From assembly GCA_017642695.1 (NCBI GenBank), contig JAEPQD010000002.1, positions 496,001-560,000 on the forward strand: 64,000 nt of DNA, given 5' to 3'. The translations under genes were made by a program, and so were the position numbers. Shown here piece after piece: positions 51,468 to 60,339 of this stretch. Origin of the DNA: Parvibaculum sp. Lineage in GTDB: Bacteria > Pseudomonadota > Alphaproteobacteria > Parvibaculales > Parvibaculaceae. The stretch's first letter is position 1. Every line of letters begins with the position of its first letter. The notes under the pieces were generated by a model. The model worked only from the letters and a program-made list of their open reading frames with translations. It searched no databases and was not told where the DNA came from.

Positions 51468-51624
51468 CCGAAAACGGGCTATTTATCCTCGGTCCGGTGT
51501 CTGGCGTGAGGCGGCGGGCACGATCCCTTTTTCTCTCTCCGCCCTATGCGCGGCCTTCCGCCTGCGCTAACAACGGGCCGCAGGGCGCCGGCCGGACGGG
51601 GCCTCCGGAAGGCATGGATTCGCG

Positions 51625-52491
51625 ATGACCCCCCTCCATCTGGGCTTCATGGTCCTCATCAATCTGATCTGGGGTTTTGCGCTCATTGCGGCGAAGGTTT
51701 CGCTCGACCATTTTCCGCCGCTGCTGTTCGCGGCACTGCGCTTCACGCTGATCGTGCTGGTGCTCTTTCCGTTCCTGAAGATTCACCATGGGCGGATGAA
51801 GGAGGTCATCATCATCTCGCTCTGCGCGGGGCCGGTCGGTTTCGGTTTCTTCTTTCTCGGTCTTGCGCTTTCCAACGCGTCCGTCGTCGCGGTCACGAGC
51901 CAGCTCGGCGTTCCCTTCGCCACCATCATGTCGATCGTGTTCCTCAAGGAGGAGGTTCACTGGCGGCGCTGGCTCGGCATCTCGCTGTCGTTCCTCGGCG
52001 TCATGGTCATCAGCTTCGATCCGGCGGTCTTCACCTATATCGACGGGCTTCTCTTCGTCGTCGCCTCGGCCCTTGTCGGTTCCGTCGGCACGATCTACCA
52101 GCGCCAGATAAAAAATGTCGGCGTCTTCGAGCTGCAGGCTTGGGTCGCGGTTGCCGCCGCGCCGCTCATGCTCGGCGCATCGCTTATCTTCGAGCGCGAC
52201 CTTGTCGGCACGGTCATAACCGCGAACCTTCTCGACTGGTCCGGCATCCTCTATGTCGCTTTCGCCTCCAGTCTTGTCGGCCATGCGGGCATCTACTACC
52301 TGCTGCAACGTTACGAGGTGACGCAGACCGCGCCTCTGACGCTGCTCGCGCCCGTCTTCACGGTATTTTTTGCGGTGATGCTGCTCGATGAAGTGCTGAC
52401 CACGCGTATGCTCGTCGGGGCGCTGATCGCGCTTACCGGCGTTCTCATCGTGTCGATCCGGCAGAAGCGGATCGTGGATACGGGGTTCTGA
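51625..52491 (+). CDS. EamA/DMT-family transporter
   Basis: A 288-residue drug/metabolite transporter with ten predicted helices in two EamA repeats (first begins MVLINLIWGFALIAAKVSL, second about residue 145). Repeat-end signatures such as FLKEEVHWRRWLGISLSFLG and VMLLDEVLTTRMLVGALIAL fit the family. Substrate unknown. Its TGA overlaps the ATG of the amidase gene by one base (TGATG), so they are translationally linked. Upstream lie two PHO-box-like arrays. Confidence 0.9.
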   Translation: MTPLHLGFMVLINLIWGFALIAAKVSLDHFPPLLFAALRFTLIVLVLFPFLKIHHGRMKEVIIISLCAGPVGFGFFFLGLALSNASVVAVTSQLGVPFATIMSIVFLKEEVHWRRWLGISLSFLGVMVISFDPAVFTYIDGLLFVVASALVGSVGTIYQRQIKNVGVFELQAWVAVAAAPLMLGASLIFERDLVGTVITANLLDWSGILYVAFASSLVGHAGIYYLLQRYEVTQTAPLTLLAPVFTVFFAVMLLDEVLTTRMLVGALIALTGVLIVSIRQKRIVDTGF

Positions 52492-53234
52492 TGTCTCTCG
52501 CCTGCATCGAGCGGCCATCGCCGAATTTCAACGAGCGTCCGGAGGGGCGGGGCGCCGACATTCTGCTTCTCCACTACACGGGCATGGAGAGCGTGGAGGC
52601 TGCGGCGTCGCGGCTTTGCGATCCGGCGGCGAAGGTTTCCTCTCACTACCTGGTGGACGAAGCGGGCGTGGTCACGCGCATGGTGCCGGAGCATCTGCGT
52701 GCCTGGCATGCGGGCGTCGGCAACTGGGCGGGGGAAACGGACATCAATGGCGCGTCCATCGGCATCGAGATCGCGAATGGCGGTCATGATTTCGGCTCGC
52801 CGCCCTATCCCGATGTGCAGATGCGGGCCGTGGAAGCGCTCTGTCTCGACATTCTTTCACGTCACGCGATCCCTGCGCGGCGCGTGCTTGGCCATTCGGA
52901 TATTGCGCCCGGACGGAAGGCCGATCCCGGCGAATGGTTCGACTGGGCGCGGCTTTCGCGCGCGGGCGTCGGCGTCTGGGTCGAACCGGAGCCGGTCATC
53001 GAAGGCCCGGCGCTTGCGGAAGGCGATCGCGGCGACACCGTCGCCGAGCTGCAATACATGCTCGCCGATTACGGCTACGGGATCGAGGTGCTGGGGCGTT
53101 ACGACGAGGCGACGAAAGCCGTTGTGACGGCTTTCCAGCGTCACTTCAGGCCCGTAAAGGTCGACGGGGTGGCGGATGTTTCGACCATCGCCACCCTTCG
53201 CCGTTTGCTCGATGCCGTGAAGTCCGGCGCCTAG
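52491..53234 (+). CDS. N-acetylmuramoyl-L-alanine amidase (AmpD/AmiD type) with peptidoglycan-binding domain
   Basis: A 247-residue zinc amidase of the amidase_2 family. Zinc-binding residues are H28 (LLLHYT) and the His/Asp of VLGHSDIAPGRKADPG. The conserved AWHAGVGNWAG segment follows the first. A C-terminal PG_binding_1 domain starts at about residue 178 (EGDRGDTVAELQYMLADYGYGI … AVVTAFQRHFRP). No signal peptide is visible, pointing to a cytoplasmic AmpD-like recycling role, although PG-binding domains are more common in exported AmiD-type enzymes. Converges on the next gene with a 4-base overlap. Confidence 0.9.
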   Translation: MSLACIERPSPNFNERPEGRGADILLLHYTGMESVEAAASRLCDPAAKVSSHYLVDEAGVVTRMVPEHLRAWHAGVGNWAGETDINGASIGIEIANGGHDFGSPPYPDVQMRAVEALCLDILSRHAIPARRVLGHSDIAPGRKADPGEWFDWARLSRAGVGVWVEPEPVIEGPALAEGDRGDTVAELQYMLADYGYGIEVLGRYDEATKAVVTAFQRHFRPVKVDGVADVSTIATLRRLLDAVKSGA

Positions 53235-54193
53235 GGCGTCAGCGTCACGCGGCCGAAGGCCTTGCGGTTCTCAATGAACTCATGCGCCGCTGCCGCGTCC
53301 TTCAAGGCGAAGTTCTTGTCGAGCACGACCTTCAGCTCGCCCTTCGCGATCTCCCCGATCATCTTCTGGATGTTGTTGTGGACGCGGTCGGTGAAGATTT
53401 CAGCGCCGAGGAAGACGCCTGACAGAGACTGGTTGCCCGCCATCATGGTCGAGACGTCGAGTTTCATTTCCTCGCGTCCGGCCTGGCCGACCATCGAGAT
53501 GCGTCCGCGGTAACCGAGCGAGAGAACGGACTTCTGCAGCGTCGAGCCGCCGACCGGATCGACGACGAGGTTCACGCCCTGATTGTCGGTAAGGCGTTTC
53601 ACTTCCGCCACGAGATCCTGCGTCCTGTAGTTGATGCCGTGATCCATGCCGAATTCGCGGAGTTTTTCGAGCCGGTCGTCGCTCGACGCGGTTGCGATCA
53701 CGGTGGCGCCCGCGCGCTTCGCAAGCTGGATCGCGGCGAGGCCGACGGCGCCGGCGCCTGCCTGCACGAGGACCGTCTCGCCCTTTTGCAGGCGGCCGAA
53801 TTCGAACAGGCAGTCATGCGCCGTGCCGAAGGGAACGGGGATCGCCGCAGCTGTCCTGATGTCCATGCTGTCGGGAATGGCCCAGGCGGTGCGCGCGAAG
53901 ACGGAGCGTTTCTCCGCATGCGAGCCGGCGAAGTTCACTGTCGTGACGCGCTGGCCGGGCTTCAGGTCCGTCACCTTCTCGCCCACTTCGATGATGGTGC
54001 CCGCTGCCTGGTAGCCGACGATATGCGGGACCGTCGCGAGTTCGCCGCGCGCACGGTTCAGCGTGTCGCCGCCCTCGATGCTGACGGCGCCGACCTCGAT
54101 CACGATGCCTTCCGGAAGGCATGCGGGATCTTCCACATCCTCGTATTTGAAGACGTTTGGCGGGCCGTTCTCGTAATAGACCGCGGCTTTCAT
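53231..54193 (-). CDS. Quinone oxidoreductase-like protein (zinc-independent MDR)
   Basis: A 320-residue NADPH-dependent reductase related to the gene at 44362 but only distantly similar. Typical parts are VGYQAAGTIIEVGEKVTDLKPGQRV, the Rossmann motif VQAGAGAVGLAAIQLAKRAGA and LVVDPVGGSTLQKSV. No catalytic zinc ligands. Start at 54193, since sequence upstream is not protein-like. Monocistronic and divergent from the RNase P RNA gene. Its last 4 bases overlap the amidase end. Confidence 0.9.
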   Translation of the reverse strand: MKAAVYYENGPPNVFKYEDVEDPACLPEGIVIEVGAVSIEGGDTLNRARGELATVPHIVGYQAAGTIIEVGEKVTDLKPGQRVTTVNFAGSHAEKRSVFARTAWAIPDSMDIRTAAAIPVPFGTAHDCLFEFGRLQKGETVLVQAGAGAVGLAAIQLAKRAGATVIATASSDDRLEKLREFGMDHGINYRTQDLVAEVKRLTDNQGVNLVVDPVGGSTLQKSVLSLGYRGRISMVGQAGREEMKLDVSTMMAGNQSLSGVFLGAEIFTDRVHNNIQKMIGEIAKGELKVVLDKNFALKDAAAAHEFIENRKAFGRVTLTP

Positions 54194-54262
54194 GGCGTTC
54201 CTCCTGATGCTGAGTTTTGGTTTCAGCCAATGTCGGGACCGTGGCCGCGATCCGCAAGTCCC

Positions 54263-54291
54263 TTGACGCAAATGAGTTTTCGGCTCATGTC
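54263..54291 (+). promoter_or_regulatory. rnpB promoter
   Basis: TTGACG (54263-54268), 17 bp, CATGTC (54286-54291). The predicted start at about 54298 coincides with the 5' end of the RNase P RNA fold. Confidence 0.55.
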
Positions 54292-54298
54292 CAAAGGG

Positions 54299-54663
<365 letters not shown>

Positions 54664-54885
54664 ACCTCGCCCTTTTGCCGACCGCCACCGAAACGTCGCC
54701 GAACCGCCGCACTTGCGGGCTGCGTGACGGAGAGGCGGTGTCACGCGCACGTTTCTGAACCGTTTCCCGACCGAAAAGCCCGGCTTGCAGAATGTCCGGT
54801 TCCGTCTCCTACGGTTTCTCCCGCCCGATCGCTTCGGCTGACATAAGTGTGTCACCGTGAAGCAATGAGAACAAAGTAGAGACAA

Positions 54886-54915
54886 TTGTTCTATTTATGT
54901 TCTCATCAGTATCTA
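54886..54915 (+). promoter_or_regulatory. LexA-type SOS box over a candidate promoter upstream of the dcw cluster
   Basis: GTTC-TATTTAT-GTTC (54888-54902) matches exactly the alphaproteobacterial LexA consensus GTTC-N7-GTTC. TTGTTC (54886-54891) and TATCTA (54910-54915) 18 bp apart could be the promoter it covers. Extra symmetry: ATGAGAACA (54865-54873) pairs with TGTTCTCAT (54898-54906). The site lies about 280 bases upstream of mraZ. The rest of the 54664-54885 stretch shows nothing. Confidence 0.6.
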
Positions 54916-54920
54916 CAATT

Positions 54921-54935
54921 TTAACGGCTTGTTAA
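54921..54935. promoter_or_regulatory. CtrA-type site TTAA-N7-TTAA upstream of mraZ
   Basis: TTAA-CGGCTTG-TTAA matches the CtrA full-site consensus perfectly. It lies just downstream of the LexA-type site and 250 bases upstream of mraZ. Confidence 0.6.
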
Positions 54936-54976
54936 GCCTCCCAATACCGCTCAAGACCGCGAAAATACTAGGGTTT

Positions 54977-55020
54977 CCCGTTGACGCCCATGTAATCCCA
55001 TGATATCCCATGATGTCCCG
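54977..55020. promoter_or_regulatory. MraZ-type box: five 10-nt-spaced YGGG repeats over the mraZ promoter
   Basis: On the minus strand YGGG occurs at an exact 10-base period five times: complements of CCCG 54977, CCCA 54987, CCCA 54997, CCCA 55007 and CCCG 55017. E. coli MraZ binds TGGGN repeats separated by 5 bases, the same period. TTGACG (54981-54986) and TATCCC (55004-55009) with 17 bp between fall inside the array, so binding would block transcription of mraZ. Confidence 0.75.
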
Positions 55021-55183
55021 TACAAGGCCATGCTGCCCCGATTGGTGCCAGCCGGTCCCGTGGACAAGACCTTCCCGATGGGAGGGGGAGGCCCGAGGAC
55101 AGGATGTTCGTGCGGGCCGACAGAGCGAAGGGCGGGTCTTTCCGGCAGGGGAAGGCAGCCCGACAGAGGGAGCAGGTCGGACG

Positions 55184-55669
55184 ATGGAGTCGTTCCGGGG
55201 GCGTTTCACGAACAGGATCGACGCGAAGGGGCGGGTTTCCGTCCCCGCGAAGTTCCGCGCCGTGACCATGGCCCAGGGGCTCAATGGCGTGATCTGCTTT
55301 CCGCCGCTCAATCCCGGCTCGTTCATCGAAGGCTGCGGCCCTGCCTTTTCCGACATCGTCGACCAGATGCTCGACAGGCTCGATCCCTTTGCGCCGGAAC
55401 GCCAGTCCCTCGCGGCAGTGCTGATCGGTGAAAGCGCGGAACTCACCTTCGATTCCGATGGCCGCGTGATCCTGCCGGAGACGCTGCGCAATCTCGCCGG
55501 CATCACCGACGAGGCGACCTTCGTCGGCATGGGGCAGCGTTTCCAGATCTGGGAACCGAAGGCTTACGACGCCTATTACGCGAAGGCGCTGGAAGACGCC
55601 CAGAAATACCGTGACTTGCTGCGTTCGCCCTCGGCGCCTGCGAACCCCGGAACCGGAGAGACGCGATGA
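55184..55669 (+). CDS. mraZ: Transcriptional regulator MraZ
   Basis: A 161-residue protein with two SpoVT/AbrB-like halves: [22 protein letters not shown] (from residue 4) and [22 protein letters not shown] (about 85-107), each with the DxxGR signature. It forms a ring that binds spaced TGGG repeats and represses its own operon. The start at 55184 is chosen by homology (MESFRGRF); GGAG lies 12 bases upstream. First gene of the dcw cluster; its stop overlaps the rsmH start (ATGA). Confidence 0.96.
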   Translation: MESFRGRFTNRIDAKGRVSVPAKFRAVTMAQGLNGVICFPPLNPGSFIEGCGPAFSDIVDQMLDRLDPFAPERQSLAAVLIGESAELTFDSDGRVILPETLRNLAGITDEATFVGMGQRFQIWEPKAYDAYYAKALEDAQKYRDLLRSPSAPANPGTGETR

Positions 55670-56697
55670 GCGCTACCGGCCAGGGCAAAGTTCCTCATGT
55701 TCCGGTGATGCTGGCCGACGTTCTCGACGTTCTTCAACCTCGCGACGGCGGCATCTATGTGGACGGCACTTTCGGCGCCGGGGGCTATACGCGCGCGATC
55801 CTCGGCGCGGCCGACTGCGCGGTGCTTGCAATCGATCGCGACCCGAATGCGATCCTCCGGGGGCAAGAGCTTGCAACCGAATTCGCCGGACGTCTAACGC
55901 TGATCGAAGGCCGCTTCGGGGATATGGAGCGGCTTGTACGCGCGCTCGGCCATGAGGCGGTCGACGGCGTGGTCCTCGATATCGGCGTTTCCTCGATGCA
56001 GCTCGACGAGGCCGACCGCGGCTTCTCGTTCCAGCAGGATGGGCCGCTCGACATGCGCATGAGCGCGGAGGGGCCGTCCGCCGCCGATGTGGTCAACGGT
56101 TTCGACGAAGGCGATCTCGCCCGCATCATCGCCGTCTATGGCGAGGAAAAGCGGGCGCGCGCAGTGGCACGCGCGATCGTGAAGGCGCGCGAGGAGGCCG
56201 AGCTTGATCGCACTCTCGAGCTTGCCGACCTGGTGGCAAAGGTCATCGGCCGGAAACCGCAGGACAAGATTCATCCCGCAACCCGTACATTCCAGGCGCT
56301 CAGGATTTTCGTGAACGACGAACTTGGCGAGCTTGCGCGCGGGCTTTCCGGTGCGGAGGCGCTGCTCGGCGAGGGCGGGCGACTCGCAGTGGTCGCGTTC
56401 CATTCGCTTGAGGACCGGATCGTGAAGCGCTTCCTCGCGGAGCGAACGGGCAGGGCAGGACGCGCCAACCGCTACATGCCGGCGAGCGAAGAGGTGGTCC
56501 CCTCTTTCAGCGAGATCGCGCACAAGGCGCGTAAAGCCTCCGGCGCTGAAGTGGAAACGAATGCAAGGGCGCGCTCGGCGAAATTGCGCGCGGCGATCCG
56601 CACAGCCGCTCCGGCATTGCCGCTCGACATGGGTGCGCTCGGTTTTCGCGCGGTTCCCTCGCTTGATGGGATTTCGCATGCGGGAGGCGCCGCATGA
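55666..56697 (+). CDS. rsmH: 16S rRNA (cytosine-1402-N4)-methyltransferase
   Basis: A 343-residue SAM methyltransferase that modifies C1402 in the ribosomal decoding centre. Family features: [36 protein letters not shown] (N-terminal SAM site, GTFGAGG), [37 protein letters not shown] and [15 protein letters not shown]. Normal length. Overlaps mraZ and ftsL by 4 bases on each side. Confidence 0.97.
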   Translation: MSATGQGKVPHVPVMLADVLDVLQPRDGGIYVDGTFGAGGYTRAILGAADCAVLAIDRDPNAILRGQELATEFAGRLTLIEGRFGDMERLVRALGHEAVDGVVLDIGVSSMQLDEADRGFSFQQDGPLDMRMSAEGPSAADVVNGFDEGDLARIIAVYGEEKRARAVARAIVKAREEAELDRTLELADLVAKVIGRKPQDKIHPATRTFQALRIFVNDELGELARGLSGAEALLGEGGRLAVVAFHSLEDRIVKRFLAERTGRAGRANRYMPASEEVVPSFSEIAHKARKASGAEVETNARARSAKLRAAIRTAAPALPLDMGALGFRAVPSLDGISHAGGAA

Positions 56698-57071
56698 TCC
56701 GTTTCATCAATCTTCTTCTCGTGATGGCGGTGATCGGTCTTTCGGTCGGCCTCTACGACATCAAGTACCGGGCAGAGAGCGCGGATCGCCATGCGCGCCA
56801 GCTCGAACAGCGCATTGCCAAGGAGCAGGAGGCAATCCGCGTGCTGCGCGCCGAGTGGAGCTATCTCAATCAGCCGGAGCGCCTGCAGGAGCTGGCGAGC
56901 CGCTACACGGAACTGAAGCCGCTGACGGCGGAGCAGATCGGCAGCTTCGAGGATGTTCCGATGCCGCATATGGCGGACGACTTCTATGTGCCGTCCGGTC
57001 GTCAACCGCTCGGCGGTTATGCGGGGGTTTCGACGCAGGGTATCGGTATGCCCGGGAGTACCATCCAATGA
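56694..57071 (+). CDS. ftsL: Cell division protein FtsL
   Basis: A 125-residue bitopic divisome protein. A membrane helix covers residues 3-20 ([20 protein letters not shown]), followed by a periplasmic coiled coil (about 22-60, [29 protein letters not shown]) and the conserved [16 protein letters not shown]-terminal tail of about 40 residues is less conserved. Overlaps rsmH and ftsI by 4 bases. Position between rsmH and ftsI confirms identity. Confidence 0.92.
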   Translation: MIRFINLLLVMAVIGLSVGLYDIKYRAESADRHARQLEQRIAKEQEAIRVLRAEWSYLNQPERLQELASRYTELKPLTAEQIGSFEDVPMPHMADDFYVPSGRQPLGGYAGVSTQGIGMPGSTIQ

Positions 57072-58825
57072 TCGGCCGAAACAACAGCACGCCCTACGGG
57101 GGGCGCTATCTTCCGCCAGGCCACGACGCCATTTCAATGCCGCGTGCCCCGCGTCAGGGCGCCGGGCGCACACCGTCGCAGCGGCGCATCTTCCTTTCGC
57201 TCGCGGTTTTCGCGGCCTGTTTCACGTTGGTTGGTGCAAGGCTTGTCGGGCTCGCCATCATGGGCGGGGGCGGCGAGGGAGCTGCCGTCGTTGCGAGCGC
57301 CGCCACGCAGGTGCATCGTCCGGACATCGTGGACCGGAACGGCGAGGTCATGGCAACTGATATCGCCACTGCCTCGCTCTTTGCCGATGCGCGCTATGTA
57401 ATCGATCCGGCGGAGACGGCGCGTCAACTGACAGGTGTTCTGCCCGACCTCGATCTCGCCGATACGACGGAGAAGCTCTCCTCCGGTCGCGCCTTCATCT
57501 GGCTGAAGCGGGATCTCACACCGAAACAGCAATATGCGGTTCACTATCTCGGTCTGCCCGGCCTCGACTTCCGTAGCGAACAGAAGCGCGTCTATCCGAA
57601 TGGCAAGACAGGCTCCAACGTGCTCGGCATGGTCGATATCGACAATCGCGGTATCGCAGGTATCGAACGCTACATGGACAGCCGCCTGGCCCAGGAGGGT
57701 GCGGCTGGTGCGCCGCGCTTCGACCGGAACACGACGGTCATGCTGTCGATTGACCTCCATGTACAGCATGCGCTGCGTGACGAACTTGAAAAGGCAATGG
57801 TCGAGTTCAGTGCAATGGCTGCCGCAGGCGTCATCATGGACGTGCATACGGGCGAAGTGGTGGCGATGAGCTCGCTTCCCGATTTCGATCCGAACGACCC
57901 GATGGCGTCGCCTGACGAGAACCGTTTCAACCGGGCGACGCTCGGTGTCTACGAGATGGGTTCAGTCTTCAAGGCGGTTACGCTTGCGGCCGCGCTCGAT
58001 AGTGGCAAGGTCAACCTGGACGGTCGCTTCGACGCCACGAAGCCGCTCAAGGTCGCGCGTTTCACCATCCACGATTACCACGCTGAGAACCGCTGGCTAA
58101 CCGTGCCTGAAGTCTTCATCCATTCGTCGAATATCGGTACTGCGAAGATCGCGCTGCAGCTCGGTGGCGAGGAGCATCGCGAGTATCTGCGCCGCTTCGG
58201 CCTGCTGTCGCGACCGGAGATCGAACTGCCGGAAGCGGGCGCACCCCTGACGCCCGCTCGCTGGGGCGAGATTGCCACGATCACGACATCATACGGCCAC
58301 GGTATCGCCGTGACGCCGCTGCAGGTGGCGAGCGCGGTTTCGACCATCGTGAATGGCGGCTTCAAGGTGCAGCCCACATTCATGCGCCGCAACGAGGCGG
58401 CTCTCGGAGAGCGCGTTATCTCGGCGGATACGAGTGCGACCATGCGGGGCCTGCTTCGTCTCGTCGTCATGGAAGGTACGGGCCGCAAGGCGGATGTCGC
58501 TGGCTATCCCGTCATGGGCAAGACCGGTACAGCGGAGAAGCCCGTCAATGGCGGCTATTCGCGGACGAAGCTCATCACCTCCTTCATCAGCGCTTTCCCG
58601 GCGAACGATCCTCGTTACGCCATGATCGTGATGTTCGATGAGCCGAAGGCGACAAAGGAAACATATGGCTATGCGACGGCGGGCTGGAATGCGGCGCCGG
58701 TGACTTCGCGCGTTGTATCGCGTGTTGCACCGCTGCTGGGTCTGCGTCCGGCGACGAAGCCGCACGAGAACGAAATGATGCGGGAGGCGAAGCTCGTCTC
58801 CTATGAGACGTTGAGTGGGCAGTGA
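57068..58825 (+). CDS. ftsI: Penicillin-binding protein 3 / FtsI, septal transpeptidase
   Basis: A 585-residue class B PBP. One membrane helix near residues 42-65 (FLSLAVFAACFTLVGARLVG), a pedestal domain, then the transpeptidase with SxxK as S299-V-F-K302, SxN in HSSNIGT and KTG at residues 485-487 (GKTGTAEKP). It cross-links septal peptidoglycan. The active-site context is YEMGSVFK rather than the common YEPGSTxK, a minor variation. Starts by ATGA overlap with ftsL. Confidence 0.96.
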   Translation: MIGRNNSTPYGGRYLPPGHDAISMPRAPRQGAGRTPSQRRIFLSLAVFAACFTLVGARLVGLAIMGGGGEGAAVVASAATQVHRPDIVDRNGEVMATDIATASLFADARYVIDPAETARQLTGVLPDLDLADTTEKLSSGRAFIWLKRDLTPKQQYAVHYLGLPGLDFRSEQKRVYPNGKTGSNVLGMVDIDNRGIAGIERYMDSRLAQEGAAGAPRFDRNTTVMLSIDLHVQHALRDELEKAMVEFSAMAAAGVIMDVHTGEVVAMSSLPDFDPNDPMASPDENRFNRATLGVYEMGSVFKAVTLAAALDSGKVNLDGRFDATKPLKVARFTIHDYHAENRWLTVPEVFIHSSNIGTAKIALQLGGEEHREYLRRFGLLSRPEIELPEAGAPLTPARWGEIATITTSYGHGIAVTPLQVASAVSTIVNGGFKVQPTFMRRNEAALGERVISADTSATMRGLLRLVVMEGTGRKADVAGYPVMGKTGTAEKPVNGGYSRTKLITSFISAFPANDPRYAMIVMFDEPKATKETYGYATAGWNAAPVTSRVVSRVAPLLGLRPATKPHENEMMREAKLVSYETLSGQ

Positions 58826-58869
58826 GAGATCGCCGGGTGGCGTGAGTTTGTTGAAGGCGGCAAGCGGGA

Positions 58870-60339
58870 ATGTTGGGTGATATGCAATTGGCGGCGCTGA
58901 TCGGGTCCGATGCCCTGCCGCTCCCCGAAGGGGGGGCGACGGAGATCGCCGGGCTGACGGCGGACAGCCGTGCCGTGAAACCCGGCTATCTCTTCGCGGC
59001 GTTGCCGGGCACGAAGCTTGACGGAACGGCTTTCATTTCGCAGGCCTTGGAGAAGGGCGCCGCGGCGCTGCTCGTGCCGCAGGGGGCAACTGTCGAGGCG
59101 GGTGTTCCAGTGATCGCGGACCGGAATCCGCGACGCAAACTTGCATTGATGGCAGCACGCTTCTTCGGTGCGCAACCGCGAACGATCGCAGCGGTGACGG
59201 GGACGAACGGCAAGACCTCGGTTGCAACTTTCCTCCGGCAGATCTGGGCGGAGCTCGGCGAGGAAGCGGCGAGCCTCGGCACACTCGGCATTGCGAGCCC
59301 GAAGGGCGAACGCCCGCTCGGCTATACGACGCCCGATCCCGTGGCGCTGCAGGCCGAACTTGCGGCGCTCGCCAAGGAAGGCGTGACGCATCTCGCGATG
59401 GAAGCATCGAGCCACGGCCTCGCGCAATACCGCCTCGACGGGACGAAGCTGACGGCAGCGGGCTTCACCAACATCACCCGCGACCACATGGACTATCACT
59501 CGAGCTTCGACGACTACCTCTATGCGAAGCTGCGTCTTTTCGGCGAAGTGATGGGGCCCGGCGGTATTGCGGTCATCAATGCCGACAGTGCGCAATATGC
59601 CGAATTCGAGGCTGTGTCCTGGGCTCGCGGACACCGCGTGATTTCCGTCGGCCGCAAGGGCCGCGACATCTGCCTCGTCGGGGTGAGGCCGCATGCCCGC
59701 GGGCAGACGCTCGAGATCGTGCATGATGGCGGGAATTACGAGGTGAAGCTGCCGCTTGTCGGCGGCTTCCAGGCATCGAATGCGCTTGTCGCGGCCGGTC
59801 TTGCCATTGGCTGCGGCGCGGAAGCGAACAAGGCATTCGCTGCGCTCGAAAACCTCACCGGCGCCAAAGGCCGGATGGAAGAAACAGCGCATTTGCCCAA
59901 TGGCGCTTCCGTTTATATCGACTATGCGCACACGCCGGATGCGCTCGAAAACGTGCTCGACGCGATGCGCCCGCATGCGCAGCAGCGGCTTCTCGTCGTG
60001 TTCGGCTGCGGCGGCGACCGCGATCCAGGCAAGCGCTCGATCATGGGCGCGGTCGCGGCGAAGCTCGCGGACGCCGTTTACGTGACCGACGACAATCCGC
60101 GGAGCGAGGATGCGGCGGCGATCCGCGCGGCGATCATGAAGGGCTGCCCCGACGCGACCGAGATCGGCGACCGCGCAATTGCCATCGAAACCGCAATTGC
60201 CGCGCTTGCGGCGGGCGACGTGCTCGTCGTGGCGGGCAAGGGGCACGAGACGGGCCAGATCGTCGGCGACAGGACGATCCATTTCTCCGATCACGAGGCC
60301 GTACTCGCGGCGGCGAAGAAGCAGGGAGGCGGCGCATGA
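58870..60339 (+). CDS. murE: UDP-MurNAc-L-Ala-D-Glu:meso-diaminopimelate ligase
   Basis: A 489-residue Mur ligase that adds the third amino acid of the stem peptide. The P-loop is TGTNGKTS (about 113-120). The DNPRSED segment (near residue 405) is the determinant for meso-diaminopimelate rather than lysine. TSGSTADSR-equivalent N-terminal ADSRAVKPGYLFAALPG and MEASSHGLAQYRL are typical. 44 bases after ftsI, 4-base overlap with murF. Confidence 0.96.
   Translation: MLGDMQLAALIGSDALPLPEGGATEIAGLTADSRAVKPGYLFAALPGTKLDGTAFISQALEKGAAALLVPQGATVEAGVPVIADRNPRRKLALMAARFFGAQPRTIAAVTGTNGKTSVATFLRQIWAELGEEAASLGTLGIASPKGERPLGYTTPDPVALQAELAALAKEGVTHLAMEASSHGLAQYRLDGTKLTAAGFTNITRDHMDYHSSFDDYLYAKLRLFGEVMGPGGIAVINADSAQYAEFEAVSWARGHRVISVGRKGRDICLVGVRPHARGQTLEIVHDGGNYEVKLPLVGGFQASNALVAAGLAIGCGAEANKAFAALENLTGAKGRMEETAHLPNGASVYIDYAHTPDALENVLDAMRPHAQQRLLVVFGCGGDRDPGKRSIMGAVAAKLADAVYVTDDNPRSEDAAAIRAAIMKGCPDATEIGDRAIAIETAIAALAAGDVLVVAGKGHETGQIVGDRTIHFSDHEAVLAAAKKQGGGA

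Larger units (their letters stand above)
51121..51624. other. 504-base gene-free region with two duplicated repeat units
   Basis: No protein-like frame or RNA family is visible between the MFS and EamA genes. The centre holds two partly duplicated units about 110 bases apart: CGGGAATATC (51231) and CGGGGATATC (51341); an identical 16-mer GGGGACAAGATTTCCG (51261 and 51369); and a triple 11-nt repeat in each. A hairpin GCCCG-AAAA-CGGGC lies between GTGACA and TATTTA (18 bp apart, 51456-51485), a possible promoter for the EamA gene. Confidence 0.6.

Noticed and set aside
55000..55431. A 143-codon open frame starting in the mraZ leader
   Set aside because: It runs through mraZ in another frame with Arg/Gly/Pro-rich translation. 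It was considered as an SOS-induced small protein but has no ribosome-binding site.
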